The position numbers and the translations under genes are program-made. The notes beneath the pieces are model-generated. The model had not been told where the DNA came from. It saw only the letters and a list, made by a program, of their open reading frames with translations, and did not search any database. Of a stretch of 64,000 nt of DNA, positions 13,001 to 24,856 are shown one piece after another (position 1 is the stretch's first letter; each line of letters starts with the position of its first letter). The stretch is from the NCBI GenBank assembly GCA_038502055.1, contig JAXRKN010000040.1:4464001-4528000 (forward strand), in the 5' to 3' direction. Source of the DNA: Tanytarsus gracilentus (lineage: Eukaryota; Arthropoda; Insecta; Diptera; Chironomidae).

Positions 13001-16000
13001 GGAAATTAATGCTCATGTGAGTAAGAAAGCATCTATCTACCCAATTACTTCTGTACCTTCGGGCAATTTTAACTTTTTAATTATATTAAGCTTCTTTTCT
13101 CTCTAACATGTGCTTGTTTTCAATACTTTTTCTTGTTAAAAAATAATTTTCTTAAACCTCGATACGCATCAATGAGAATAGGCTTCATTTCCTTTCGATA
13201 ATATTAACAATAACGTCATTTCCGAGTCCATGAACACATCGTATCAAGGAGCACGTGGGATGGAGGAAAAAATTGGACCTTAAAGATACTGAAGAGATTT
13301 TTATTTGCTGATGTATTTCAATTTATGAGTGAACCTTTCATTTAATCGAATTTCAGATTATCTCAATGGCTTCTGATAAAAGCTGAAAATTATTAAGAAA
13401 AAAAGAAAGCTGGTACTTTTTCCTGTAAAGTCACTCAAGGCTTTCTAATGAAATTTATTAACTGATTTATGTGGGCTGATATAGAGAGTTAATATAGATC
13501 ATGCAACCGGTCACTGAATACACAATTTTATTTTCGATTCATCGGTGTCATACCGTAATAACCTCTAATCTATTAATAATCTAATATTTATAAATCAAAA
13601 TCAAATAAAGTCATTTTTGGTCGACCTCGGGCAATCAATCAAAAAAAAGTGAGAGAAGGCAAAAATTGAACCTTTTTATTGCTTAAAAGCTTTTCCAAGT
13701 TAACTTATGGTTTTTTTGTAAATATTGAAAACATTACTCAATGATAAATGACTGCTGAAAAGTTTATTCGATAAAATATTAAATTTCATAAAAAAATCTA
13801 ACGGTTGAAAAAACTTTTCAATGCTCAAAACTTCGTGAACAGAAATTCATAAAAAGAAATATTAAATCCTAAAACTAACGTAAGAGTATTAAAATTAACA
13901 ATTAAAAGCGTACAATTAACTTTTCCATTCAATCCTCCCATTTCATGCACATACACGATTTTGCCATTATGTGAGCTGTAGCGTGCAGTAAAATTTTCAC
14001 AAAAACACCCCCTCGCGCGTATTAAACTGTGAAAATTGAATTCGTTGAACTCAATTTTCATTCCACAAGAAAAATAAGTTGTTGTGTCGAAAATAAAGAC
14101 TTCAGAATAAAATGAAATTGAATTTTTAATAATAATCTTAAAGTGCGCAACCAACCACTCAATGCTCAATTTTCCGAGATGATAATTGGGCAATATTTTT
14201 TCAATTAGGTATGGCTGCAAAAAATTTAAACAATCGCATATAGCGATTGAAAGTTGAGTGCGATATGAAATCAATTTCGCAATAATCGAGAATCAATTGC
14301 AGCCACTTAAAAGCCGGCAAACAATCTACACATTTCATTTTGTGAAATAAAAAGAAGTTGGAGGCGAGTACTTCAAGCAAATTCATATTGCGATACAGTC
14401 CCAGATGTATTTTTTAACTACTTCATGATTTATTGCAAAAGCAATAATCGAGGAAGTTCATTTTGATCTGTTTGGAGAGTCTCAGAACAAGTTGATGCGA
14501 ATACTTTAAAAAATTTAATTTTTAACTCAAGAAAATTGATTTTAAATTTTCATCATGTGTCGTTTTCAATTTCTCTGCGCACACACACAAATGTTTTCCA
14601 CACGGGAGATTAGAAATTGAATTCGAAGAAGGAAAAAAGTAATAAATATCCGAGATCAGGAGAAATGAAATCCTTTAATTATACAATTTTGCAGGGCACA
14701 CATTGTACATTCGCTTCTGGCATTTGCTTGTTGTGTACGTACGTACGGTAAGAGTAGCAAGCCAACATGCATTGTATGCTGCTCCGACTTCAACTTTCAA
14801 GTGAGGAAGAAAGAAAAATCTTCAGGGATCGCTATTGCAAAATGAGTTTTCCTTCTGATATATGAAGTTCCATTGGGCTTCGTTCTTGCTGATTACAAAT
14901 TGCTTCACTGCCGCACATATATACGAGTGAATGTACAAATTCACATACGCTCACAGGAAGAGTGAACAATTTCCATGACTTTTTAATAAAAACACATCTA
15001 CTTGTTGATAACTGCAAACATCCGTGCACACCAAAAACATTTCCCATGATGCCGACAAGTTTATTTTGCCGATACCGTAAATTTTTCAGATGACTGCCAT
15101 GTTCGTTCATGTAATAGCACTTTCTGCGGGCACAAATTTTGTGCGAAAAACTTTATCGCGTTTAAACTTATTAATTACCTGATAGTTTAATGAGTGTTTA
15201 GGAAATTAAATATGTATATGTTGAGTGACGGCATGAAATTACAAAATTTAATTTTCTGAAACTCCGCAACGTGATCAACATGGCACCTATCAACCACAAA
15301 ACATTTTAGATTGAAATAAAAGAGGAATTAAATGTTTACTATTTTAAATCAATTAGAAAACTTTTTTATTTTAGGTTACAAAAAAAACTTTTGTCTGAAA
15401 ATTGTCACTTTGTGACAAAACCGAACAATGTGTAAATTTTTCAACATAACCTAGATATTTTCAAAACTATTTCATGTAATTGAGCTTATGGTTTTATGTT
15501 CGGGGGGGCTGAAGAAAAAAGAAATGTGGAAGGTTGATGTGAAAGTTTATAATAACATAACACTGAATTGAATTTCCTTCCCTCTTTTCTTTGATAGTTC
15601 TGTATGCACACAATAGCAATAAAAAAGAATGCGAGAAGAAAGGGTGTTTGTAGAAAATAGTTACATAGCATTCTATCCACATTGAGGAGGTTTTTAGCTT
15701 TAAATAAATAACTTTGCATAATAAAATACCACCTTTCACGTTACAGCATCTCTCTCAAAGAATTTTCAGTATGTATAATTGTTCATTGCCATTGTTCACT
15801 TGAGAATGTCTTTTAAATAACTCTAGATGGGATTGAAAATTAATGGTAGCATTTTTAACTCGATCAGTTTTAACTTTTTTATACAATAAAGTCATCTTAT
15901 AATTTATAAATGGGCCTGAAGTATTCCAGCACTCCATTTTCCTGGTTCAAAACCAATTGACAATTCACAAACCCACTCGCACGCTTCACTAAAAGATGTG

Positions 16001-17749
16001 CTTTATTTTCAATTTAACATTCATCTGGCTTTGACTTTTTGAACCCTCGAAAATTTCCTCCAATTCACAGCCTCTGCCTTAAATTATGTATTACGCAATA
16101 TATCACGTTTTCCTACAACATGTGAAACAATTTCCTCTATTCTTTCCTTTTTCCTTTTCTTCCATTCTCAAGATCTACACACTTTTATTTAGGTGTTGGT
16201 TGTCATGCGATGGAATGTAATTTCTATAGCACCCTTTTGACGCATGAGATTTGCTCACATAAAATTAACTTCAGATATTGACATTTATGAAGTCATCACT
16301 CCTCTCCGACCCTCAACAAATAACATCCACCTGATCAACATGAAATAAATTATGCAACGCTGTTAGTTGATTGAAGAAAGAACGCGTGGTAAAATTCACT
16401 TTAAAGTAACGTGAATCTTCTCACACGTTTAACGACAATGATGGTGTACTGTGACTACGCTTATAGGCATCATCATTTTCATTGAAAATAGCTTTATCAT
16501 GCTCGATATTGTAAAATTGCGTTATGAGTCATGTTATCGAAGTGGAACATTGTTAGAGAAGGCGAAAAAAATTCCAAGTAGATCCTTATCATCGCATAAA
16601 TATTTTAACGACAGAAAATGATAAAATAAAATACATAAGCATGTAAATTTACATATTGGGATGATGCGCGATGAATATTGTTGATGTACTAAAAAGACAC
16701 AAAGCAGAAAAGCGCGTGCTATTTTTATTTCTTCATATTCAAAGGCTCCGAGAAAAAAAAATTGCTGTTATGTTGGTTGATATTATCAGCACACGCAAAT
16801 ATCCGTTTAACATACATGCACTATAGTGCTTAAAAATTTAGTGGCACTTTTTTTCTCGCTTGCGGTATGTGTGATGTGAAAAATTATATGTATACAAAAG
16901 CATGAGATGACAGCCTGATGGCACTGAACATATTTTATATTTTTTAAATGAAAGGATCGTATGGGAAATTTAACGTTTACCGAATGGCATCGTATTCACT
17001 GTTGCTATCGATATTTTTTTATGTGTGGGTTCTGTATGTGCGACAAATTTGCCTAGAGCTGAAAAGGAAAAAGGAAGCGGGGTTTGGGGTGCCAAGAAAA
17101 GGGATGACATAAAAATTTCTTTGGCTGATAAAAAAATACGCAATCATAAATTATTGAAAATATGATTTGTAAACTTTCTCCTTCGTCCCTAATTTTTTTT
17201 AATACTTTCGGATGTTTATGGTGCAATTTTTCCGTTATCAATTTCGATGACGATAATGTTATGAATTGTGAAAAGATTAAAGGTGATTGCGTTGAACAAG
17301 TTTAAGCTCGTTTCTGCTGGATGGGTGACACACCTTATTAGATGAGAAGAAATATTTACGATGTCTCAGATATATACATTATTGGAGCTTTTCTCGGGTA
17401 AATTTTGCTCCCACGTTTACTTCTTCACTCATGGGAAATTTAGACGCCATACATTAGCTAATGCTAACTATTTTGTCATATTCAGGTTCCCCTCATACAT
17501 ATTTAAACTTTGGAAAATTTATTATTGTGTTTAAAGCACTTTACGGTTTCTGTTCATAAATCATTCGCTTTTCATATAAATTAATAAGGCATTAAATTAA
17601 AACTTTTCTCTCTCTTAAATTTGAACGCGTGAACTTTATCGTTTGAAGAAACATAAATTAACGGATTTTGAAAATTCAAAAATTATTTTGGAAATTTAAA
17701 ATTTTTGAAAACCGTTTGAAAACTAGCGAGTCAAAAATTATTTTTAAAG
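10093..17749. other. 7.7 kb gene-poor region upstream of TAF8
   Basis: No supported gene. The 149-codon minus-strand frame at 13825-14274 and the 92-codon one at 14832-15110 show no domain. A 53-base segment at 14695-14747 is flanked by a good acceptor and donor and is open, but nothing supports expression. A TATAAAA at 12594-12600, with TCAATG 33 bases downstream, is a possible core promoter. The bases just upstream of 17750 would hold the TAF8 promoter and 5'UTR. Confidence 0.5.
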
Positions 17750-18717
17750 ATGGAAAATAAAAAAATCTGCTCGTCGAAAAAAATGGATAATCCATATCGA
17801 GAATATCTCCGAAAGGCGGTGGCAGTGCTCTTAACAGAAGTAGGATTTTCATCTGCAAATGCAAGTGCCATTGAAACTTTAGTTGAGATGTTACAATCCT
17901 GTAAGTTGAAATTTTATTTAAGAAAGTAATTATTTACATTTTCATGTTTCTAGTGTTGATTTCCATTTCTCAATCGACACGAGACTTTACTGAACTTGCT
18001 AATCGGACTCAACCAACCGTAGGAGATTTAATTCTGGCACTAATTTCGAATCAACTTGATTTTAGTGATATTCAGGTGAATGCTTCATTTTCATATTTTC
18101 ATTTCTGATGTTTAAAATTCATCCCTTTTTTCTAGAGCTATGCATTGAGACCGAGGGAAATGGTTATTTCATTTAAAGAAAACGATAAAAATAAGCCACA
18201 ACAAGCGTTGCCAAAAGTCCTCCCACTTCCCGAGAAACATGCTTACATCCGAACAGCAACCTACGCGAAGCCACCAACGCAGTATGAAGAATTGAGAACA
18301 AAAGCAGCAATAAGTAAGCGAGGCGTTGAGTTATCGTTATCGAAATACCTTGCAAAAACATCTCAAGGAACAGTCAGCCTATTTGATGACGATAAAACAA
18401 ACTTTCTGTTGATTTCAAGCTCAGAAAACATGTCGAAGCCATCGTACTTTCACGCACTCAATCCCACCGATCAAATTTTTGATTTCGAAGAGCTCGAGTA
18501 TTATTATGAACTACGCAATGCCAAAGTCGAGGATGATTTAGAGCGAAATGAATCATACGAGAATATCAATGGAGACTTTATTGAATTTGATGTGTCACCT
18601 CGTAAGGTAGCTTCGGAAAATGAGATACATTCAGAGGAACATGTGGAGTTATCACAGCCAGAGAGCGTCGAAAAGCCAGTTTATGAAAATCCATTTAAAA
18701 AACTGATCTCGAAATGA
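17750..18717 (+). CDS. Taf8: TFIID subunit 8 (TAF8)
   Basis: TAF8 is a histone-fold subunit of general factor TFIID. It pairs with TAF10 and recruits TAF2 when the pre-initiation complex forms in the nucleus. Exons 17750-17900, 17954-18075 and 18136-18717 join in frame to 284 residues, near the roughly 300 of animal TAF8; the introns are 53 and 60 bases. The histone fold covers residues 14-91, with the family signatures AVLLTEVGF, SAIETLVEML and RTQPTVGDL. The conserved central region follows at about 115-165 (LPEKHAYIRTATY, then REL-like basic residues and LSKYLAKTSQG). The tail is acidic and probably disordered. A second in-frame ATG lies at residue 12; I use the first. It is convergent with the SAMHD1-like gene. 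Confidence 0.93.
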
Positions 18718-19065
18718 TTTTTTAAATTATATTTTTTTATTTCATTGATTCTCTTAACAAAGGAAAATAAATTAAATTTAAACAAGCAAATAAAATGGAT
18801 TTGACAAGAACAAGGTTTGATTTTCTTAAAAGAACGTATGATTTACACTATCTTGATAAAATAAAATTAAATATATCATCATATTTCTACGAGAGCTTTA
18901 GAAGAGAATTTTTCAAAAAATCACGAACCAAAAAATGTGCTTGCCTGAAGCGTGGAGAAAATAATTTGCATGGCCTTAATTAAATTTCACACAGAGTAAA
19001 GAGTGACACATATTAAATATTTTTAAGTACTCCTGAGATGAAATTTAGGATCGATTTTGATGTAG
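18718..19065. other. shared 3' intergenic region
   Basis: The 3' ends of two convergent genes meet here. AATAAA at 18766-18771 fits TAF8. A 62-codon open frame (18795-18983), rich in Lys, Arg and Phe, starts 77 bases after the TAF8 stop; it matches nothing I recognise and is probably 3'UTR. Confidence 0.6.
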
Positions 19066-21128
19066 TTAAAAATTATTATTCGCGATGTTGCTCATGAATA
19101 CTTGTACTTGCTCAATTGTTGTCTTATCGAATGCATTGCAAAATATTAAGGTACTTTCGTAGTTTAACTTTTTCAAGCTGTTTTTTTGTACGATATTACC
19201 GCCATCGTCATACAATGGAATATTATTAGGGATTGAAGCGTTCGGGATACGCTTGCAGGCAACACAGAAAATATCACCGAAATTTTTCGTCAGGTCGGCG
19301 AGCACAACTTTGTAATCGCTTCTTGATTCATACACAAACGTGTAAAATTGATCCATGTCCAGGCGTTTAACTAAATTTTGTGCATTTAACATCATCTTGT
19401 TCTGAATGTTTGACTCTCGAATGATATCAACGACGGTGTCATCGAGTTTGAGGTAAGTGCGGCAATCACGTTGAATTTGAGTTAGTGGAAGACCGTCAAT
19501 GTTGAGCCCTGCGGCACTGGCTGAACGACAAATATCAAGTATCTGCCTTTCGATGCCTGTCACATGAACCGATTGATAGACATTGCGGTGGTAACTTGCT
19601 CGATTTGAAAACATATTTTCAATAAGGCTAAAATCCTTTTCGTGATAGGCGATGTGAGACACGCCGTCATCATCAAACGTAACTACACGTGCACTTTGAA
19701 TGAAATCCTCAAATGGGTCAAGAGGACTTCGCACAAAATAACTATCGCGAAGTAAATAGTCGCACTTATCGACATCTATGTTACAGAACTTATTGCTAAC
19801 GATTTCAGTGAGGTACATATCGGCTGGTTTCAATAGTTGTTGCCATACTTTGTAGTCGCCAGTGATAAATGAACAAATCAAATCGAATGCGTAGTCATGC
19901 ATCTCTTGATCATCATGCAACGAGATGTTGGCAAACTCAATCATGTCCTTTATCATGATAACAGATTGATCCTCGTGCGTCCACTTCTCATCCGGTCCGT
20001 CTCGAACGCAATTTTCCCACAAATGACTGAACGGTCCGTGTCCGAGGTCATGCAATAATCCAGCCAACTATAAATAAAATTTAAATAAGATGGGTTTACT
20101 AAAACGATCATGTTTCAACTTGCTATAACGCATTTCTTATGAAGCTCAGCGATTGCCAACGATGAATTTTTTTCGATGATACCTAAAATTTGCTGACACA
20201 GGAAGGCAGTACCGATACAATGTTCATATCTAAGAATAATACAATTATTATTGTTTATATGAGTTATTTTTGGGGTGGATTTTTTTGGTTTTTAAAAGGG
20301 AAAAAAAAAAATTTTTTCCCATTTGCCTATTTTTTTTTATATTTTTAATTTTTTTTTTTTCCTATGTTTTTATGGATTTTTTTTGCTTTTGTATCTTAAC
20401 TTTTTAACTGGTTTGTTCTTTATTTTAATGAGAGTTTTATTTTAAAAAATTTATCAAATAATTTTTTTTAAAAATTGTAAATGATGGTAAAATAAAAAAT
20501 ACAAATAAGTAGATTTTATTTAAAAAAAAAAAAAAAAATTTATTTTTGTTTTATTTTTTTGGTTTGGCAGACGCCCATAACTATTATTGTTTATACATTG
20601 ATACATCAAAATTTTATTAAGAAAAAAAAAAACCTGATTTTTTTTAAATAAAAAAAAAAAAAAAAAAACAAAAAAAAAGAAAAAAAAAAAAATTAAAAAA
20701 GTTTTTTTTTTTTTTATAAAAAATAAAAAAAAAATAAAAAATTTTTTAAAAAATTTTTTTTTTTAAAAAAAAAAAAAATTTAAAATTTAATATTTAAAAA
20801 AAAAAAAAAAAAAGAAAATTTTTTGGGGGGAAATTTTCCCAAAAAAAAAAACATCCCAAAAAATTTAAAAAATTTTCCCCCTTTTAAAAAAAAAAAAAAA
20901 AACTCTTTTTTTTTTTTCCCTCCCAGGGGGGGGAAAAAGGGGGGAGTCTACTTTTTCACCAAATTTTAATTACCTTGAATGAATTGCGCTCTTGAAGCCA
21001 TTGAAGCGATTGGACACCCCCAATTGTTTGAGATTTCTTAACCTTTGGAAGTGTGGGGTGGTGATAAAATCGCTCACATAGTCGGGCAACGATAAATTCT
21101 TATGGATCACGTCCTCAAAAATAAACAT
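19066..21128 (-). CDS. SAMHD1-like dNTP triphosphohydrolase (HD domain)
   Basis: Enzymes of this family cut dNTPs to nucleoside and triphosphate and so control dNTP pools. Minus-strand exons 21128-20974, 20229-20124 and 20067-19066 join to 420 residues. The metal and catalytic set is complete: R52/H55 (RYEH), H93-D94 (HDLGHGPFSH) and D187 (NIDVDKCDY). Before it is the usual IHKN...TPHFQRLRNLKQLG stretch. The N-terminal SAM domain of vertebrate SAMHD1 is absent and the C-terminal part is shorter, so the protein is closer to a bare HD core. The second intron (20123-20068, 56 bases) begins with GC (GCAAGT), not GT; this join gives CVILAGLLHDLG, which aligns without a gap to the family. A probable non-coding first exon ends at 21362 (donor GTGAGA), joined to an acceptor before 21139. 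Confidence 0.9.
20250..20950. other. homopolymer-rich tract, probable poor consensus
   Basis: About 700 bases of alternating A and T runs with short C and G runs, unlike the surrounding intron, lie inside the first coding intron of the SAMHD1-like gene. The flanking exons are intact. The texture (runs of 8-20 identical bases, abrupt GGGGGGGG) suggests collapsed or unpolished assembly of a repeat. Confidence 0.6.
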
Positions 21129-21810
21129 CCTGTCCGAATCTGAAGATTTTAAAAATTAGAAATTTTAATATTTGTGAAAGCACAAACAGTTAAACGTTAA
21201 TGAGTTTCTACGGTGATTGTTGACAAATAAACAAAGTGCAAATATGTAGTAAAACTAGTTCCAACGTGAATCATCACGTCCAAACAACTTCAGAATTTTA
21301 TGCAAATAGTAAAAATGCAATAAAATAAAATAATTAAACTTTTTCTTCAAAATGTTCTCACCTTTTGATTTTAATCTTCAATAAATTAAATAAAATTTAA
21401 ACTAAATACTGTGTAATGACGATGCGAATATCGTATTGAATTAAGTTACACTGCTGTCATCGCACTAAAATGAGTTTATTCATCTACTTAAAAATTATTC
21501 AACAAAAAATTGAAAAGCTCACTTAGTTGGAATTGAAGCACTCGAAAACCTGTTTAAGATGAACTTTTTTTTCTAATAAGAATTTTTTTCTTTATAAAAA
21601 AATTTAAAGCTTTCTGAAATTTTATTGATTTTTAGAAATATTTCCATGAATTTATTTAAAAGCAATTTTAAATTTAAGTTTAATTAAATTTTAGACTCCA
21701 CTGTAAGTGTTACCTCAAAAAATCTCCTCTCACGTCCGAATGTCAAAAATCATAGTTTCAAAAGGGGTTTGTTTACCAAAATAAATTAAAATTCAAACAA
21801 ATAATAAATA

Positions 21811-22900
21811 ATGTCGGAGAGCTTTGGATTTGCTAAAAGAAGCATTAAGAATAAATTTGCGCGTAAAAGAAAGCAATCGTCGGATGAGGAGGAAAAGAAT
21901 AGCTCGGATGAAGGTGAAAATTCGACAGTTGTGAGCAAGAGCGACAAACAAAAATACAATCCAAACGTTTTCAAATCGACAAACATAAAAAAGCCCAAAA
22001 AGGACAAGGATAGCGACGATGAGAACTCAAATCAAAGTTCAGATGACGAAATTGTTGTTAAATACAAGTCGAAGAGATCGGCCGCTCCCGAAGGACCTCG
22101 CGATCAAGGCGCTACCGCTGAATTGACAACAGAAACGGAAAAAGATCGTGATTCAATTGCACTTTTTAAGAAGAGCCAGGAAATCAACAAGGAACTGGAA
22201 GGAAAAGAAGACGATAAAGTTTATAGAGGACTGAATAACTATACAAAGTTCTTTAAGAAGAGAGATACAGCCGCCGGAAATGCTGGATCTGGAACTAATG
22301 CCGTTGGCCCTATGCGAGCACCATCAAACATCCGTTCAACCGTCAGATGGGATTACCAGCCCGATATTTGTAAAGATTATAAGGAAACTGGATTTTGTGG
22401 ATTTGGAGGTGAGTTTTGATTAATTTATTATTATCCTCTTTACTAATTAAATTATCGTTTTAGACAGCTGTAAGTTTCTGCACGATCGATCAGATTATAA
22501 GTTTGGATGGCAATTGGAACTGGAAGAGAAGGCAAAGCAAGCTAGCAAGAGCTATGAATGCGACTCTGACGATGATGACAAGAAGTACGAGATTAATTCG
22601 GATGATGATGATCAGATTCCCTTCAAATGTTTAATTTGCCGTCAGAGCTTTGTAAATCCAATTATTACAAAATGCCAGCACTATTTTTGCGAGAAGTGTG
22701 CGCTTGATCGATATAGAAAGACAGCGAGATGCTTTGTCTGCAATCAACAGACGAGTGGCGTGTTTAATCCAGCCAAAAAACTTATGGAACGTCTCAAAAT
22801 GGTCAACGAGAAAAACTCGGACGATGAGAGTGAAGAGGAAAGTCGAGACAATGAGAGAAAAATTGAAGAAATTTCAGGAAATAGCGATGAAGAAGATTAA
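21811..22900 (+). CDS. RING finger protein 113A (CWC24 spliceosome factor)
   Basis: RNF113A/Cwc24 is a spliceosome-associated protein and RING-type E3 ligase that joins the activated spliceosome; it is nuclear. Exons 21811-22408 and 22464-22900 (intron 55 bases) give 344 residues, almost the human length (343). The N-terminus is acidic and Ser/Lys rich (disordered). Next come the conserved KYKSKRSAAPEGPRDQGATA block and the GPMRAPSNIRSTVRWDYQPD block before the CCCH zinc finger. The finger is [20 protein letters not shown] (C-x8-C-x5-C-x3-H) and is split by the intron. The C3HC4 RING runs from CLIC to CFVC. An acidic tail ends the protein. Its start is 683 bases from that of the divergent SAMHD1-like gene, so they may share control sequences. 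Confidence 0.95.
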
Positions 22901-23731
22901 ATAAATTTGAAATTGCGTTCAACAAACTTTCCCGGGTCTTTTTGAATTATTCTTGTATGACGTCATATTGAACATATGATTCTGTTGATTTAAACAAAAA
23001 ATATAATAAAATTTAGTTTTAAAAACAAATTATAATTGAAAACCTGATGATTAATCTTTGATTTAATCAAAATCATGTGTTGAATGAGCAAATCTTGCAT
23101 TATAAATTGAAGGTAGATTAAAAAGTGCCAAAATAATTATAATTTCTTAAAAATATAAATTTCGATGATTTTAAATTAAATGAAATTTTTTGACGTCTTG
23201 CAAATTTTTATTGCAATTAACGATTATGAATCGAAAAAATTAAACTGACCTTTAGTATGAAACTTTCCCTTGTTTTTCAAAAAAAAAATTTGTTATGACG
23301 TCACTAATTTGCCATGCTTGAACATCATTAAAATTCTTAAATCACAACTTATAAAGGATCCACTAAATACCTGGAAAAATTTTATATTTAAAAAGTTTAA
23401 ATTTAATAAAAAATTTTGATAATTTTTCTCAATTAAAATGCAATCACCCGCATACAGCTCAATATGAATTTTAAATTTTATCCAAAAACACACTGATCAT
23501 TAAAAATCAATTAAAGTAAATGGGAATGAGTAAAAAAGATTTCGATGACAAAGTTTTGAACAAAATTAACAAGTGCTAAAAAATAACTTAAACATCTTAA
23601 TTTGCTGTTATTATTTTCGCACTGAAGCAACAATCTTTGTTGCAATGATAATAAATTAGTGCTGATTATGTGAATAAACAGATTTTTGGTTTTTTTCCAT
23701 AGAAGCACGTACCAACGCCATCCTTAAAAAA
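22901..23731. other. intergenic, RNF113A 3' and ADAT3 5' sides
   Basis: AATAAA overlaps the RNF113A stop (22900-22905) and more copies follow near 23000. An acceptor-like TTTTCCATAG ends at 23701, 31 bases before the ADAT3 ATG, so ADAT3 may have an upstream non-coding exon. No other gene seen. Confidence 0.55.
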
Positions 23732-24778
23732 ATGAGTGAGGCGAAACGAATAAAATTGGACATGGAAGCGATGAAAGCACAAAGAAGCAAAGTTGATGTT
23801 AAACCGATCCTTGATGATGAATTATTGGAGCTACCATCAAGCTCAAAATTTATCGCTGTGAAAATTGTCAACCGAAAAGATACAAACAAATTAATTACGG
23901 AGCTCAATTCAAAGCTGCCGATCGATTGCATCAGCTATGTGCGAAGAGTAAATAAAGATGAGATTCTTGTGTGCTCATACAATAAGATAAGAGAAGTGAC
24001 ACCAGAACTTAGCGAGAAGGAATGTCTTCGAAATTTGTTAACCTCAAAAAATGTCTCTCTCAATCTCATCGAGGACATGTTGAAAGAAGATTTTCGTCTT
24101 GTGAAAATTTTTGACTCACAACCGAAACTCAAATGGCAATTTGAAGAAATGACGCAATTCTGGCCGAATAAATTCCATAAAAATGATTACACGGAATCAC
24201 TTTGGAATTGCACGCTTTTCAACGAATCAGAATTGAAGAGTCATCGTAAGCACATGGAAATTTGTAAATACTTATCGACTGAACTTAACAATGAAAACGT
24301 TGGAATCGCTATCAATCCCCACAATCAGCGACTCGTTGCACTTGGATATTCAAAAACAACCAAAAATCCCGTAGTTCATTGTGCGATCGATTTAATTGAT
24401 CAAGTGGCAATAACTCAAAATGGAGGCGTTTGGTCGACAACACACGATGATCAATATTTTGAGTTATCGAAAAAAGTTTCGAGAATGTTTTCTATTGAGG
24501 TTGGCGAGGGTCCATTTGAAAAGTCACCTTCGAGTAATGATAATTTACAAAAGTTCGGTCCATACCTATGTACGGGCTATCTAATTTATCTGCTCAACGA
24601 ACCGTGCATGATGTGTTCAATGGCGCTTGTTCATTCACGCACAAAAAGAATTTTTTATCATCAGACAAGTGCAAATGGTACTTTGGGCTCTGTGACGAAG
24701 CTCCATACAAATAAAAATTTGAATCATCGTTACGAAGTCTTTCATATCTCTCCATCGTCATCATCATCATCCGTGTAG
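23732..24778 (+). CDS. tRNA adenosine deaminase subunit ADAT3 (Tad3)
   Basis: With ADAT2, ADAT3 forms the heterodimer that converts A34 to inosine in tRNA anticodons, allowing one tRNA to read several codons. It is a single exon of 348 residues, close to human ADAT3 (351). The N-terminal half is the divergent tRNA-binding region. The C-terminal deaminase fold has the first zinc ligand in VVHCAID (H216), with Ala218 where active subunits have the catalytic Glu of HAE. The remaining ligands are in EPCMMCSMA (C292, C295), followed by HSRTKRIFY and GSVTKLHTNKNLNHRYEVF. The lost Glu is normal for ADAT3, which is structural (Val in vertebrates). The last residues are a serine run. AATAAA lies at 24851-24856. 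Confidence 0.94.
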   Translation: MSEAKRIKLDMEAMKAQRSKVDVKPILDDELLELPSSSKFIAVKIVNRKDTNKLITELNSKLPIDCISYVRRVNKDEILVCSYNKIREVTPELSEKECLRNLLTSKNVSLNLIEDMLKEDFRLVKIFDSQPKLKWQFEEMTQFWPNKFHKNDYTESLWNCTLFNESELKSHRKHMEICKYLSTELNNENVGIAINPHNQRLVALGYSKTTKNPVVHCAIDLIDQVAITQNGGVWSTTHDDQYFELSKKVSRMFSIEVGEGPFEKSPSSNDNLQKFGPYLCTGYLIYLLNEPCMMCSMALVHSRTKRIFYHQTSANGTLGSVTKLHTNKNLNHRYEVFHISPSSSSSSV

Positions 24779-24850
24779 AGCAGAGATGGAAAACTATTGA
24801 CACTAAACTTTACTGATAAGATTATGTTGTGATGACCCATCATTTGAAAA

Positions 24851-24856
24851 AATAAA
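24851..24856 (+). terminator. polyadenylation signal of ADAT3
   Basis: AATAAA 72 bases after the ADAT3 stop codon. Confidence 0.5.

Noticed and set aside
13825..14274. 149-codon minus-strand frame
   Set aside because: Phe/Ile/Asn-rich, no domain, no splice or poly-A context.
14695..14747. 53-base open segment between a good acceptor and donor
   Set aside because: Such pairs occur by chance in AT-rich DNA; no neighbouring exon joins it convincingly.
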